This document shows, one piece after another, positions 54,741 to 63,643 of a DNA stretch of 64,000 bases (position 1 is the first letter of the stretch; every line of letters starts with the position of its first letter). Made by a program: the position numbers and the translations under genes. The stretch is from Nostoc sp. MS1 (GTDB lineage Bacteria; Cyanobacteriota; Cyanobacteriia; Cyanobacteriales; Nostocaceae): contig NZ_AP023441.1 of the NCBI RefSeq assembly GCF_019976755.1, forward strand, positions 1,919,501-1,983,500, in the 5' to 3' direction. Below the pieces are notes generated by a model that worked only from the letters and a program-made list of their open reading frames with translations, ran no database searches and was not told where the DNA came from.

Positions 54741-56801
54741 ATGACCTGCTGTTTAAATTCAGCTTGCCACAACCCACCCCATCCTGATGGCGTAAACTTT
54801 TGCTTTAACTGCGGGGTTCCCTTAATAGTGCTAAGAAACCGCTATCGTCCGATTAAATCAATAGGTGGCGGCGGTTTTGGTAAAACTTATTTGGCGGAAG
54901 ACATCGACAAACTCAATGAACCTTGCGTTATTAAACAATTTGCGCCGCAAGTGCAGGGAACAGCTTCTCTCAACAAAGCTACAGAACTATTTGAGCAAGA
55001 AGCCAAGCGACTGCAACAATTAGGCAAACATCCGCAAATACCTACCCTGTTGGCGTATTTTAACGAAGATAATCGCCTGTATTTGGTGCAAGAATTTATT
55101 GAAGGGCAGAATTTATCCATAGAATTACAACAGCAGGGCATTTTCAGCGAGCATAAAGTCAGAGAATTATTACTAGATTTGTTGGATATTCTGACAACCG
55201 TTCATCGACAGCAAGTTATTCACCGCGATATCAAGCCAGAGAATATCATTCGTCGCAATGATGGGAAGGTGGTATTAATTGACTTCGGTGCATCTAAGCA
55301 ACTGACAGCAACAGTAGTTACACAAGTCGGAACAAGCATCGGTTCTTTTGGTTATGCGCCTCTGGAACAAATGCAGGGAGGGGAAGCTTATCCAGCCAGT
55401 GATTTATATAGTGTCGGTGCAACTTGCTTTCACTTGTTGAGTGGTATTCATCCTTGGGAATTGTGGAAACGACAAGGCTATGGTTGGGTTGCAAGTTGGC
55501 GACAGCATTTGCAACAACCAATAAGTCAGCATTTAGCAAGTGTACTAGATAAGTTGCTGCAAGAAGAATTTCATCAACGTTATCACTCGGCTACAGAAGT
55601 TTTACAAGCGTTAAATTTCCAACCGCTACCACCAACTCAGCCTATTATACCGCCAGTTAATTTTCCGCCACTACCACCAACTCAACCTATTATAGTTCCA
55701 GATAATTCACCACCCCGGACAAAAAAATCTATCCCTCTGTATCTGCTGGTAATTCCTTTAATTTTATTAATGGGTGCAGGTACAATTTATTTACCAGGGC
55801 TGGTCAATAGTTTAAAAGTAGAACAGAAAAGTGCTGATACCTTCTACAACGAAGGAGTAGAAAAATACAACAATAAAGATTTGACTGGTGCAATTGAAAA
55901 TTATACTCAAGCTATCAAAATTAATCCTAATCTGGCAGTAGCATACAACGATCGCGGTTTAGCTCGTTACGATTTAGGAGATAAGCAAACAGCAATTGAA
56001 GATTATACCCAAGCCATCAAAACTGATCCTAATCTGGCAGTAGCTTATTATAATCGCGGTCTAGCTCGTTATGATTTAGGTGATAAACAAACAGCAATTG
56101 AAGATTATACCCAAGCGGTGACAATTAATCCTAACAATGCCAATGGTTACTACAATCGGGGTTTAGCTCGCTATGAATTAGGAGATAAGCAAGCGGCTAT
56201 TGCAGACTACACCCAAGCTATCAAAGTTGATCCTGACTATGCCAATGCTTATTACAATCGGGGTTTAGCTCGATATGATTTAGGGGATAAGCAAACGGCT
56301 ATTGAAGATTTCACTCAAGCGATCGCAATTAAACCAGAATATGCTAACGCTTATATTGGCAGGGGTTTAGCTCGTTCTGATTTAGGGAATAAGCAAGCAG
56401 CGATCGCAGATTACACCGAAGCCATCAGAGTTAATCCCAACTCCGCACTAGCATACTATAACCGGGGTATTGATAAATCGGATTCAGGAGATAAGCAAGG
56501 AGCGATCGCAGATTATACCCAATCGATTAAACTTAATCCCAACGATGCAGATAGTTACTACAATCGGGGTAAAGAGCGCGGTAGTTTAGGAGATAGACGA
56601 GGAGCGATTGAAGATTATACGCAAGCGATCGCTGTTAATCCCAACTATGCTAATGCTTACTACAATCGGGGTGATGCTCAGTCTAATTTAGGCAATAAAC
56701 AAGCTGCTATAGAAGATTTTCGTAAAGCTGCTGATTTGTATCAGCAACAAGGAAAACAGCGCGAATATCAAGATGCTCTTAATCGGGTTAGAGAACTGTA
56801 G
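54741..56801 (+). CDS. Serine/threonine protein kinase with TPR repeats
   Basis: A 686-residue protein with four parts. An N-terminal zinc-ribbon-like segment has CCLNSACHNPPHPDGVNFCFNC. The kinase domain (about 34-290) has GGGGFGKTYLAED (glycine loop), VIKQF (lysine), HRDIKPENII (catalytic loop) and IDFGAS (DFG). A proline-rich linker is followed by one membrane segment near 333-352 (YLLVIPLILLMGAGTIYLPG). The last 330 residues hold nine TPR repeats, e.g. AYYNRGLARYDLGDKQTAIE. The kinase is thus cytoplasmic with TPRs on the other side of the membrane. The target is unknown. It is convergent with the NACHT gene, with only 12 bp between them. Confidence 0.94.
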   Translation: MTCCLNSACHNPPHPDGVNFCFNCGVPLIVLRNRYRPIKSIGGGGFGKTYLAEDIDKLNEPCVIKQFAPQVQGTASLNKATELFEQEAKRLQQLGKHPQIPTLLAYFNEDNRLYLVQEFIEGQNLSIELQQQGIFSEHKVRELLLDLLDILTTVHRQQVIHRDIKPENIIRRNDGKVVLIDFGASKQLTATVVTQVGTSIGSFGYAPLEQMQGGEAYPASDLYSVGATCFHLLSGIHPWELWKRQGYGWVASWRQHLQQPISQHLASVLDKLLQEEFHQRYHSATEVLQALNFQPLPPTQPIIPPVNFPPLPPTQPIIVPDNSPPRTKKSIPLYLLVIPLILLMGAGTIYLPGLVNSLKVEQKSADTFYNEGVEKYNNKDLTGAIENYTQAIKINPNLAVAYNDRGLARYDLGDKQTAIEDYTQAIKTDPNLAVAYYNRGLARYDLGDKQTAIEDYTQAVTINPNNANGYYNRGLARYELGDKQAAIADYTQAIKVDPDYANAYYNRGLARYDLGDKQTAIEDFTQAIAIKPEYANAYIGRGLARSDLGNKQAAIADYTEAIRVNPNSALAYYNRGIDKSDSGDKQGAIADYTQSIKLNPNDADSYYNRGKERGSLGDRRGAIEDYTQAIAVNPNYANAYYNRGDAQSNLGNKQAAIEDFRKAADLYQQQGKQREYQDALNRVREL

Positions 56802-56813
56802 AAATAGCTTTAA

Positions 56814-59800
56814 TTAATTTATAATTCGTAATTCATTTAACTTTTTCTGTGCATACTCCCGCACCTTCTCATCTGGGTCATTCTCTGCTCTGTCGCGCAA
56901 CAGTGGTAAAGTCTGGGGATGTTGGGGATATTGTTTGACAATTATCTCCAATGCAACGCGCCGGGGATTTGGCTTAAAATCATTATGGCTACCCTTAAAG
57001 TTGTCCTTGGCTGCACAGTTATAGTAGGTTTCAAAAAGTTCAGGCTGAGATTTGTAAGCCTTGGCTAATTCATTCACTGCTGTCCCTCGCACATCCCAAT
57101 GATTATCAGCAGTGGCGCGTTGTTGGAGAATGGTTTTGGTGGTGGGGTCATTCTTGTAAGCCTGGGCTAATTGTGCGACGGCTGTCCCTCGCACATCCTC
57201 ATGATTATCAGCAGTGGCGAGTTGTTGGAGAATGGTTTTGGTGGTGGGGTCATCCTTGTAAGCCTGGGCTAATTGTTGGACTGCTGTCCGTCGCACATCC
57301 TCATGATTATCAGTAGTGGCGCGTTGTTGGAGAATGGTTTGGGTGGTGGTGTCATCCTTGTAAGCCTGGGCTAATTGTTGGACTGCTGTCCGTCGCGCAT
57401 ACCTATCATTATCAGCAGTGGCGAGTTGTTGGAGAATGGTTTTGGTGGTGGGGTCATCCTTGTAAGCCTGGGCTAATTGTTCGACTGCTGTCTCTCGCAC
57501 ATTCTTATCATTATCAGTAGTGGCGAGTTGTTGGAGAATGGTTTTGGTGGTGGGGTCATCCTTGTAAGCCTGGGCTAATTGTTCGACTGCTGTCCATCGC
57601 ACATATTTGTCATCATCAGCAGTGGCGAGTTGTTGGAGAAAGGTTTTGGTGGTAGAGTCATCCTTGTAAGCCTGCACTAATTGTTCGACTGCTGTCCATC
57701 GCACACCCGAATCATCATCAGCAGTGGCGAGTTGTTGGAGAAAGGTTTTGGTGGTGGGGTCATCCTTGTAAGCCTGGGCTAATTGTTCGACTGCTGTCCG
57801 TCGCGCATACCTATCATTATCAGCAGTGGCGCGTTGTTGGAGAATGGTTTTGGTGGTGGGGTCATCCTTGTAAGCCTGGGCTAATTGTTGGACTGCTGTC
57901 CGTCGCGCATACCTATCATTATCAGCAGTGGCGAGTTGTTGGAGAAAGGTTTTGGTGGTGGGGTCATCCTTGTAAGCCTGGGCTAATTGTTCAACTGCTG
58001 TCTCTCGCACACCCGAATCATTATCAGTAGTGGCGCGTTGTTGGAGAATGGTTTTGGTGGTGGGGTCATCCTTGTAAGCCTGGGCTAATTGTGCGACTGC
58101 TGTCTCTCGCACACCCGAATCATTATCAGTAGTGGCGCGTTGTTGGAGAATGGTTTTGGTGGTGGGGTCATCCTTGTAAGCCTGGGCTAATTGTGCGACT
58201 GCTGTCCCTCGCACACCCGAATCATTATCAGTAGTGGCGCGTTGTTGGAGAAAGGTTTTGGTGGTGGGGTCATCTTGCCAAGTTTTGGCAATTGCTGTGA
58301 CTGCTTGAGTGCGAATTTCTCTTACTAGCTGAATTTCTATGTCATCGTAGAGAGGGCGAGAATAATACCAGAGGTCATATTTAATTAAATCTTCTAACTT
58401 ATTCTGTAATTGATTAGCTATTGTGACAATCTTTGAGCGATGTTTCACTTCCATCAGACACTTAGCTGCTAAAAAGAGATTGGTAAATTTCTTCTCCTCA
58501 CCATCCTGACCCATTAAATAATCAATAATCCCACCAACAAACCTGGCATCAATCATGCCAGCAATTAATAGTAATACCTCATGCCAACTTTCATTTTCCC
58601 AATATTTGCCAAAAACCTCTTTCTTAAGCTGTTCAATGTTCAGCGTTTGCGTTTCTTTAAACTGCCAGACAAACTCCCAAGCACAGAAATATTCCAAAAA
58701 ACTCCGATGGACAAAAGCATAGTAATCAGCACCAAGGAAACATAACATGAAGTTACGAGTCCGCAGTTGGTCAATTATTCGCTGTGCGGCTTTTTTGGGT
58801 TGATTAATATCTAACTCTTCTTGTAAATATTTAGTCAGAATCTTGATTAAATTATCTTCACTAATAACATTCCCAGCTACATCTACACCACTAGTTTGCA
58901 TAGCGTAGGCAACTTGACGCAGCATAGCTTGTTTCTCTTTATCATCGATACTCAATTTATCTTCTTCTAAAGCACGTTCTACATCCCATTTATGCAGCAA
59001 TACCCGTGAAGCTTGATTATAAAGTTCTGGTCTATCTCTGGGTAGTTCTTGACTAAGATTAAGAATTGCCATCATAGTCAGTAACAGAGGATTCCCTGCT
59101 AGTTCGGCAATGGCTTTTGATTCTTTAATTACTTTTTGTAGTCGCCCTTGTTTGACATCTTTTTCCTCTTTCTCACTAGGATTAAAAACCCTTTCATGCC
59201 AACGCCCAATAAAATCTGTAATCTGTTCTGAATCTAAATCCTCCAAACGAAAATGTCTAAATTCCGCATCTTGTAATGGTTGTGTTACATAGCCAATAAT
59301 CCGAGAAGTGACAATTACTTGTACATCTGGATATTCGTTAGTAAAGCGATGAATACAAGTAATTACTTCCTCTCGCTTCTTAGGGTCAAAGATTTCATCT
59401 AATCCATCAAACATAACTAAAGCATTACCTGCCTTTAGTTGTTCATGCAGTTGATGCTGATTAAGATGAAAAAAACAGTTGGGAGCGTGATCATAAAATT
59501 CTAGAAAATTATCACATTTTCCCTCGATGCGATCGCGCATATAACTGTTCAACTCGATAAGCAAGGGAATAGGCAGAGAAAAATCTTTCCGCGTTAAAGT
59601 TTCCTCAACCCATTTTAATGCTAAGTAATGCAATAATGTAGACTTACCAGAACCAGGATCACCTAAAATAACTAGATAATTTTTTGATGACTTTTCTTGC
59701 ACAACATCTAATACTGAGCGTATCGGTTGTTGAAGGCAATTACGTTTATAGCGATCTAACTCTTCTTGCCAGTTGTCTAAATCAATTTTTGCATCTAATC

Positions 59801-60560
59801 CTCTATTTTCGTGCAATTGGCGGAGATAAACTTTAGGTAGTTCTGGCAACACTTGAGAAACTTCGCGCACATTTTGAGTAATAAAAATTTGCCACAAATT
59901 AATTCTAAAATCAGAAGCTTTTTTCTCTAAGCGATACAGCTTTAAATTAATGTAACGCTCACGAATAGCTTCTATATATTTGGCTAAATCAAATCCTGTC
60001 GTAATCCTCCGGTCTTCTTTTAACAATTTGAGAATTTCTTCAAGTCGCTGTCCTAATAAGATACTGCGTAGTTCCGATGATTCTCTAATAATTTGTTTAC
60101 ATTGTGCCAGATAATTTTCTGTAATCAATTGCCAGTTAAAGTTAACTGGCATAGCTGGTAAATTAAGCTGATACCAAAGCTTTGCAAGTTCTTGATAATC
60201 TAGAGAATCACAATCGTCATTAAAAGCTTTACCTAAAATTTCTTTAACAGATTTATTATCTATAAACGTCTTTAGCGGTTTAGCAAGTTTTTTAATGTCT
60301 GCTTCCAATACTTTGCGAAGCTTCAATTCATCTTCTACAATTTGCAAAAATTCTTTTAGTGCTTTAATAATAGCTTTTTGTAGTGGCTCTTTCTCAAATA
60401 GCGCTATAGGTACGTTATTAAAACGGTCTTTGAAAAAATCTTTGAGGTAGTCTTTGCCTAAATCTTGAGCAAATTCCTTAATATTTTCCTGAGTGAAAAT
60501 AGTTTTAAAAAGTAGCCCAACCGCATTAGTTGCTATCCACCCCAAGATAATTTCCGCCAT
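56814..60560 (-). CDS. NACHT NTPase with nearly identical HEAT-like repeats
   Basis: A 1248-residue STAND protein. The N-terminus (1-260) is helical and has no named family. The NACHT domain starts near residue 285 with Walker A LGDPGSGKSTLLHYLALKW (about 300-318) and Walker B ALVMFDGLDEIFD (about 378-390), plus IVTSRIIGY and the winged-helix-type end. From about residue 755 to 1170 there are twelve 34-residue repeats such as AQAYKDDPTTKTILQQRATT, followed by a degenerate one. They differ mainly at one short spot (DSGV, RYA, KNV, HED, HWD) and at TILQQR/TFLQQL. Bacterial NACHT proteins often act in anti-phage defence; this is a family-level inference. Confidence 0.92.
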   Translation of the reverse strand: MAEIILGWIATNAVGLLFKTIFTQENIKEFAQDLGKDYLKDFFKDRFNNVPIALFEKEPLQKAIIKALKEFLQIVEDELKLRKVLEADIKKLAKPLKTFIDNKSVKEILGKAFNDDCDSLDYQELAKLWYQLNLPAMPVNFNWQLITENYLAQCKQIIRESSELRSILLGQRLEEILKLLKEDRRITTGFDLAKYIEAIRERYINLKLYRLEKKASDFRINLWQIFITQNVREVSQVLPELPKVYLRQLHENRGLDAKIDLDNWQEELDRYKRNCLQQPIRSVLDVVQEKSSKNYLVILGDPGSGKSTLLHYLALKWVEETLTRKDFSLPIPLLIELNSYMRDRIEGKCDNFLEFYDHAPNCFFHLNQHQLHEQLKAGNALVMFDGLDEIFDPKKREEVITCIHRFTNEYPDVQVIVTSRIIGYVTQPLQDAEFRHFRLEDLDSEQITDFIGRWHERVFNPSEKEEKDVKQGRLQKVIKESKAIAELAGNPLLLTMMAILNLSQELPRDRPELYNQASRVLLHKWDVERALEEDKLSIDDKEKQAMLRQVAYAMQTSGVDVAGNVISEDNLIKILTKYLQEELDINQPKKAAQRIIDQLRTRNFMLCFLGADYYAFVHRSFLEYFCAWEFVWQFKETQTLNIEQLKKEVFGKYWENESWHEVLLLIAGMIDARFVGGIIDYLMGQDGEEKKFTNLFLAAKCLMEVKHRSKIVTIANQLQNKLEDLIKYDLWYYSRPLYDDIEIQLVREIRTQAVTAIAKTWQDDPTTKTFLQQRATTDNDSGVRGTAVAQLAQAYKDDPTTKTILQQRATTDNDSGVRETAVAQLAQAYKDDPTTKTILQQRATTDNDSGVRETAVEQLAQAYKDDPTTKTFLQQLATADNDRYARRTAVQQLAQAYKDDPTTKTILQQRATADNDRYARRTAVEQLAQAYKDDPTTKTFLQQLATADDDSGVRWTAVEQLVQAYKDDSTTKTFLQQLATADDDKYVRWTAVEQLAQAYKDDPTTKTILQQLATTDNDKNVRETAVEQLAQAYKDDPTTKTILQQLATADNDRYARRTAVQQLAQAYKDDTTTQTILQQRATTDNHEDVRRTAVQQLAQAYKDDPTTKTILQQLATADNHEDVRGTAVAQLAQAYKNDPTTKTILQQRATADNHWDVRGTAVNELAKAYKSQPELFETYYNCAAKDNFKGSHNDFKPNPRRVALEIIVKQYPQHPQTLPLLRDRAENDPDEKVREYAQKKLNELRIIN
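57060..58290 (-). repeat. 102-bp coding repeat array in the NACHT gene
   Basis: About twelve copies of a 102-bp (34-codon) unit with very high DNA identity, for example GGTTTTGGTGGTGGGGTCAT and CCTTGTAAGCCTGGGCTAAT recurring almost unchanged. The level of identity between units points to recent expansion or gene conversion, and makes length variation between strains likely. Confidence 0.9.
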
Positions 60561-60699
60561 AAGACTCGTGTTGCTTTAGTGTTTAACTACAAGTATAAAC
60601 ACCAACATTAACAAAAATTGCGGATATTACGGTGATTTAAATCAGATTAGCGTGAAGCGATCGCCGAAATTGATACAGTTGATTGTGAGCGATCGTAAT

Positions 60700-61446
60700 T
60701 CATTCTTCACCCAAATTATCAGGATCTATCCCTAAAGCACGTAATCTTTCCGCTAACTGTTGCGCCCGTTGCGCTTCTTGCTGTGCTTGTTGTTGGGCTA
60801 ATTGCGCTTGTTGTTGTGCTGCTTGCACCTGTTGTTGCGCCTGTTTAATCTGTTCTTCTGGTGTCAGGTAACGCTGTCCTTGTTGGTCATACCAATACAT
60901 CCACTCCCGCGTTACTCCGCAATAATTACCCCTTTCACAACCAATTCCTAAACCAATTTCTGGTAGCCAAACTGGGTTTCCTGTTTGCAGTTCATATTTA
61001 CCATTAACTAATTTATGTACTTCTAAACGTGGTTTACGGCGGCGGTGAGAAGAATAAATGACGTAATAAAGTACACCCAAAGCGGCATAATCATTTAATT
61101 TATCGCTGTATTCTTTGCGATATTTTGGCGAAACCACTTCTAACACAAAAATGGGAACTACTTTTTCATCCCATAGCACATAACTGGGACGCAGTTCCTC
61201 ATCGTAAAATCTTTCTACGCCAAGACTTAAAAAGCCATCGGGAACGATCGCAGGTTCATCGGGGTGATAATAAACACCCATATCCACCCCAAAAAACCAA
61301 TCCATGCGTTCCGCCCAAAGAATCAGCAGAATAGCTTTAAGTAAACCGGGGATGAGTTCTTGCAGTTCATTATCCACTGGCGCATCATCAGAGTCGGGTA
61401 GTTCGTCGGCTGAAGGTAAGTAACTTGGCAGATTCAAATTTAACAT
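60700..61446 (-). CDS. Uma2 family (DUF820) PD-(D/E)XK nuclease-like protein
   Basis: A 248-residue Uma2 protein. The core shows AIVPDGFLSLGVERF (aspartate), PIFVLEVVSPKYRKEYSDKL (glutamate and lysine) and YAALGVLYYVIYS. It ends in a glutamine-rich coiled coil (repeated AQQQAQ) and AERLRALGIDPDNLGEE. The tail (LRSLGVDPDTL in the gene at 4052) shows that the two are close relatives. It is the third Uma2 gene in the window. It lies alone on the minus strand; function unknown. Confidence 0.88.
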   Translation of the reverse strand: MLNLNLPSYLPSADELPDSDDAPVDNELQELIPGLLKAILLILWAERMDWFFGVDMGVYYHPDEPAIVPDGFLSLGVERFYDEELRPSYVLWDEKVVPIFVLEVVSPKYRKEYSDKLNDYAALGVLYYVIYSSHRRRKPRLEVHKLVNGKYELQTGNPVWLPEIGLGIGCERGNYCGVTREWMYWYDQQGQRYLTPEEQIKQAQQQVQAAQQQAQLAQQQAQQEAQRAQQLAERLRALGIDPDNLGEE

Positions 61447-61763
61447 GACTCGTTACACCAAATCTTCTACGCCAGTGTTTTTATAAGCATTATAGCTTTA
61501 GTCAGTTGTCAGTTGACAGTTGTTATTCTTCCTTGTCTCCCCCCTCTCCCTCATCTCCCTCATCTCTCTCATCTCCCCCACTCCCAACTCCCAACTCCCC
61601 ACTCCCAACATCAGAGTCCCAACTCTGATATGCTCTATTACATGGTGTGAGTGAAGGTTAAGTTGTTATTAAAACACAGATTTTTTTGCTGAATTGTAAC
61701 GAATAAATACTACACTAAAAAGTCTTGTGCAGCAAAACTTGTCACTATATAAATGATGTAATT
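61447..61763. other. Divergent intergenic region with tandem repeats upstream of serA
   Basis: A 317-bp gap. From 61500 to 61610 it is a run of short repeats (GTCAGTTGTCAGTTGACAGTTG, then CTCCCTCATCTCC and CCCAACTCCC units) of the tandem-repeat class. The serA promoter should be in 61620-61760. Confidence 0.6.
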
Positions 61764-63344
61764 ATGTCTAAGGTTCTCGTCTCCGATCCTATTGACCAGG
61801 CTGGCATTGACATTCTCTCGCAAGTCGCTACTGTTGATGTCAAAACAGGTCTTAAACCAGCAGAATTAATAGAAATTATTGGTGAGTATGATGCGTTAAT
61901 GATTCGTTCTGGTACGCGCGTTACTCAAGAAATCATTGAAGCAGGTACGCAACTCAAAATCATCGGTCGTGCCGGTGTGGGTGTGGATAATGTGGATGTT
62001 CCGGCTGCTACCCGTCGAGGAATTGTTGTCGTCAATTCCCCAGAAGGTAACACCATCGCCGCCGCCGAACACGCCCTAGCAATGATGCTGTCTTTATCTC
62101 GCCACATCCCCGATGCTAATGCTTCCGTCAAGCGCGGTGAGTGGGATCGTAAAACTTTCGTAGGTGCGGAAGTTTACAAAAAAACTCTAGGGGTTGTCGG
62201 CTTGGGCAAGATTGGTTCCCATGTGGCGACAGTAGCCAAAGCAATGGGGATGAAGTTGTTGGCTTTCGATCCCTTTATCTCTACAGAACGGGCAGAACAG
62301 CTAGGTTGTCAGTTGGTAGATTTAGATTTGCTGATGCAGCAATCTGACTACATTACCTTGCACATCCCCAAAACCCCGGAAACCACTCACCTAATTAACG
62401 CCAACACTTTGGCAAAAATGAAACCCACCGCCAGAATTATTAACTGCGCCCGTGGTGGCATCATTGATGAAGCAGCCTTAGCCGCAGCGATTAAAGAAGG
62501 GAAAATTGCGGGTGCAGCGTTGGATGTGTTCGAGTCAGAACCTTTGGGTGAGTCTGACTTACGCTCAATTGGTAAAGATATTATCCTCACACCTCACTTA
62601 GGCGCATCCACCACAGAAGCCCAGGTAAATGTGGCAATAGATGTAGCCGAACAAATCCGCGATGTACTTTTGGGTTTTCCAGCACGTTCCGCCGTCAACA
62701 TCCCCGGACTCGGCCCCGATGTGTTGGAAGAACTCAAGCCTTATATGGAACTAGCCGAAACCTTGGGTAAATTAGTAGGACAGTTAGCAGGTGGACGAGT
62801 AGAACTACTTACCGTTCGCTTACAAGGAGAACTTGCTACTAATAAGAGTCAGCCTCTAGTAATTGCTTCTCTCAAAGGACTACTTCATCAAGCCTTGCGG
62901 GAACGGGTAAATTACGTCAACGCTAATATAGAAGCCAAAGAACGGGGTATTCGCGTCATCGAAACCCGCGACGCTTCCGCCCGTGACTATGCTGGTTCTT
63001 TACGTCTAGAAGCTACCGGAACCTTGGGAACTCATTCTGTGACTGGTGCATTGTTAGGCGAGAAGGAAATTCACCTCACTGACGTTGACGGCTTCCCCAT
63101 TAACGTTCCCCCCAGTAAATATATGCTGTTTACCTTGCACCGTGATATGCCAGGAATTATTGGCAAACTCGGTTCCTTACTAGGTAGCTTTAATGTCAAT
63201 ATTGCTAGTATGCAGGTAGGGCGGAAAATCGTCCGTGGTGATGCTGTCATGGCTCTTAGCATCGATGATCCCTTACCAGATGGCATTTTGGCGGAAATTA
63301 CCAAAGTACCGGGAATCCGCGACGCATATACAGTAACTCTATAA
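61764..63344 (+). CDS. serA: D-3-phosphoglycerate dehydrogenase
   Basis: A 526-residue SerA that oxidises 3-phosphoglycerate, the first step of serine synthesis. I use the ATG at 61764 (MSKVLVSDPIDQAGIDIL) rather than the TTG 13 codons earlier, because the family starts at MSKVLV. Residues 1-315 hold the catalytic and NAD domains: GRAGVGVDNVD, GVVGLGKIGSHVA (NAD motif near 145), and the catalytic triad in NCARGGIIDE, DVFESEP and TPHLGAS. The allosteric-substrate-binding domain comes next, and the ACT domain at the end (HRDMPGIIGKLGSLLGSFNV) is the serine-binding regulatory part. It is followed by prmA after a repeat-filled gap. Confidence 0.95.
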   Translation: MSKVLVSDPIDQAGIDILSQVATVDVKTGLKPAELIEIIGEYDALMIRSGTRVTQEIIEAGTQLKIIGRAGVGVDNVDVPAATRRGIVVVNSPEGNTIAAAEHALAMMLSLSRHIPDANASVKRGEWDRKTFVGAEVYKKTLGVVGLGKIGSHVATVAKAMGMKLLAFDPFISTERAEQLGCQLVDLDLLMQQSDYITLHIPKTPETTHLINANTLAKMKPTARIINCARGGIIDEAALAAAIKEGKIAGAALDVFESEPLGESDLRSIGKDIILTPHLGASTTEAQVNVAIDVAEQIRDVLLGFPARSAVNIPGLGPDVLEELKPYMELAETLGKLVGQLAGGRVELLTVRLQGELATNKSQPLVIASLKGLLHQALRERVNYVNANIEAKERGIRVIETRDASARDYAGSLRLEATGTLGTHSVTGALLGEKEIHLTDVDGFPINVPPSKYMLFTLHRDMPGIIGKLGSLLGSFNVNIASMQVGRKIVRGDAVMALSIDDPLPDGILAEITKVPGIRDAYTVTL

Positions 63345-63345
63345 G

Positions 63346-63640
63346 AGTAGTGAGTGCTGAGTTATGAGTGCTGAGTGCTGAGTATTGAGTAGTGAGTGCT
63401 GAGTCAAGGAAAAAGTTAAGAGTGGAGAGTTAATAATAAACTTGATAACTCATCCTATTTAACATTCGTTCCTTTGATTACTCAAAACTCAGCACTGGTT
63501 AAACACCCTACTACCAAACTTCAGCATTCAACACTACTCATCACTCAGCACTCAGCACTACTCATCACTCAGCACTCAGCACTCAGCACTACTCATCACT
63601 CAGCACTCAGCACTCAGCACTACTCATCACTCAGCACTTA
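63346..63640. repeat. Short tandem repeats in opposite orientation between serA and prmA
   Basis: 63346-63405 is made of GAGTGCTGAGT-type units, and 63537-63640 of ACTCAGCACT/ACTACTCATC-type units, i.e. the reverse complement. The two blocks are separated by about 130 bp and could form a large, imperfect stem. The second block runs to within 4 bp of the prmA start codon. Confidence 0.8.
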
Positions 63641-63643
63641 GAC

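Noticed and set aside
61725..61763. TTG start for serA
   Set aside because: The extra 13 residues are not part of SerA; the family begins at the ATG at 61764.
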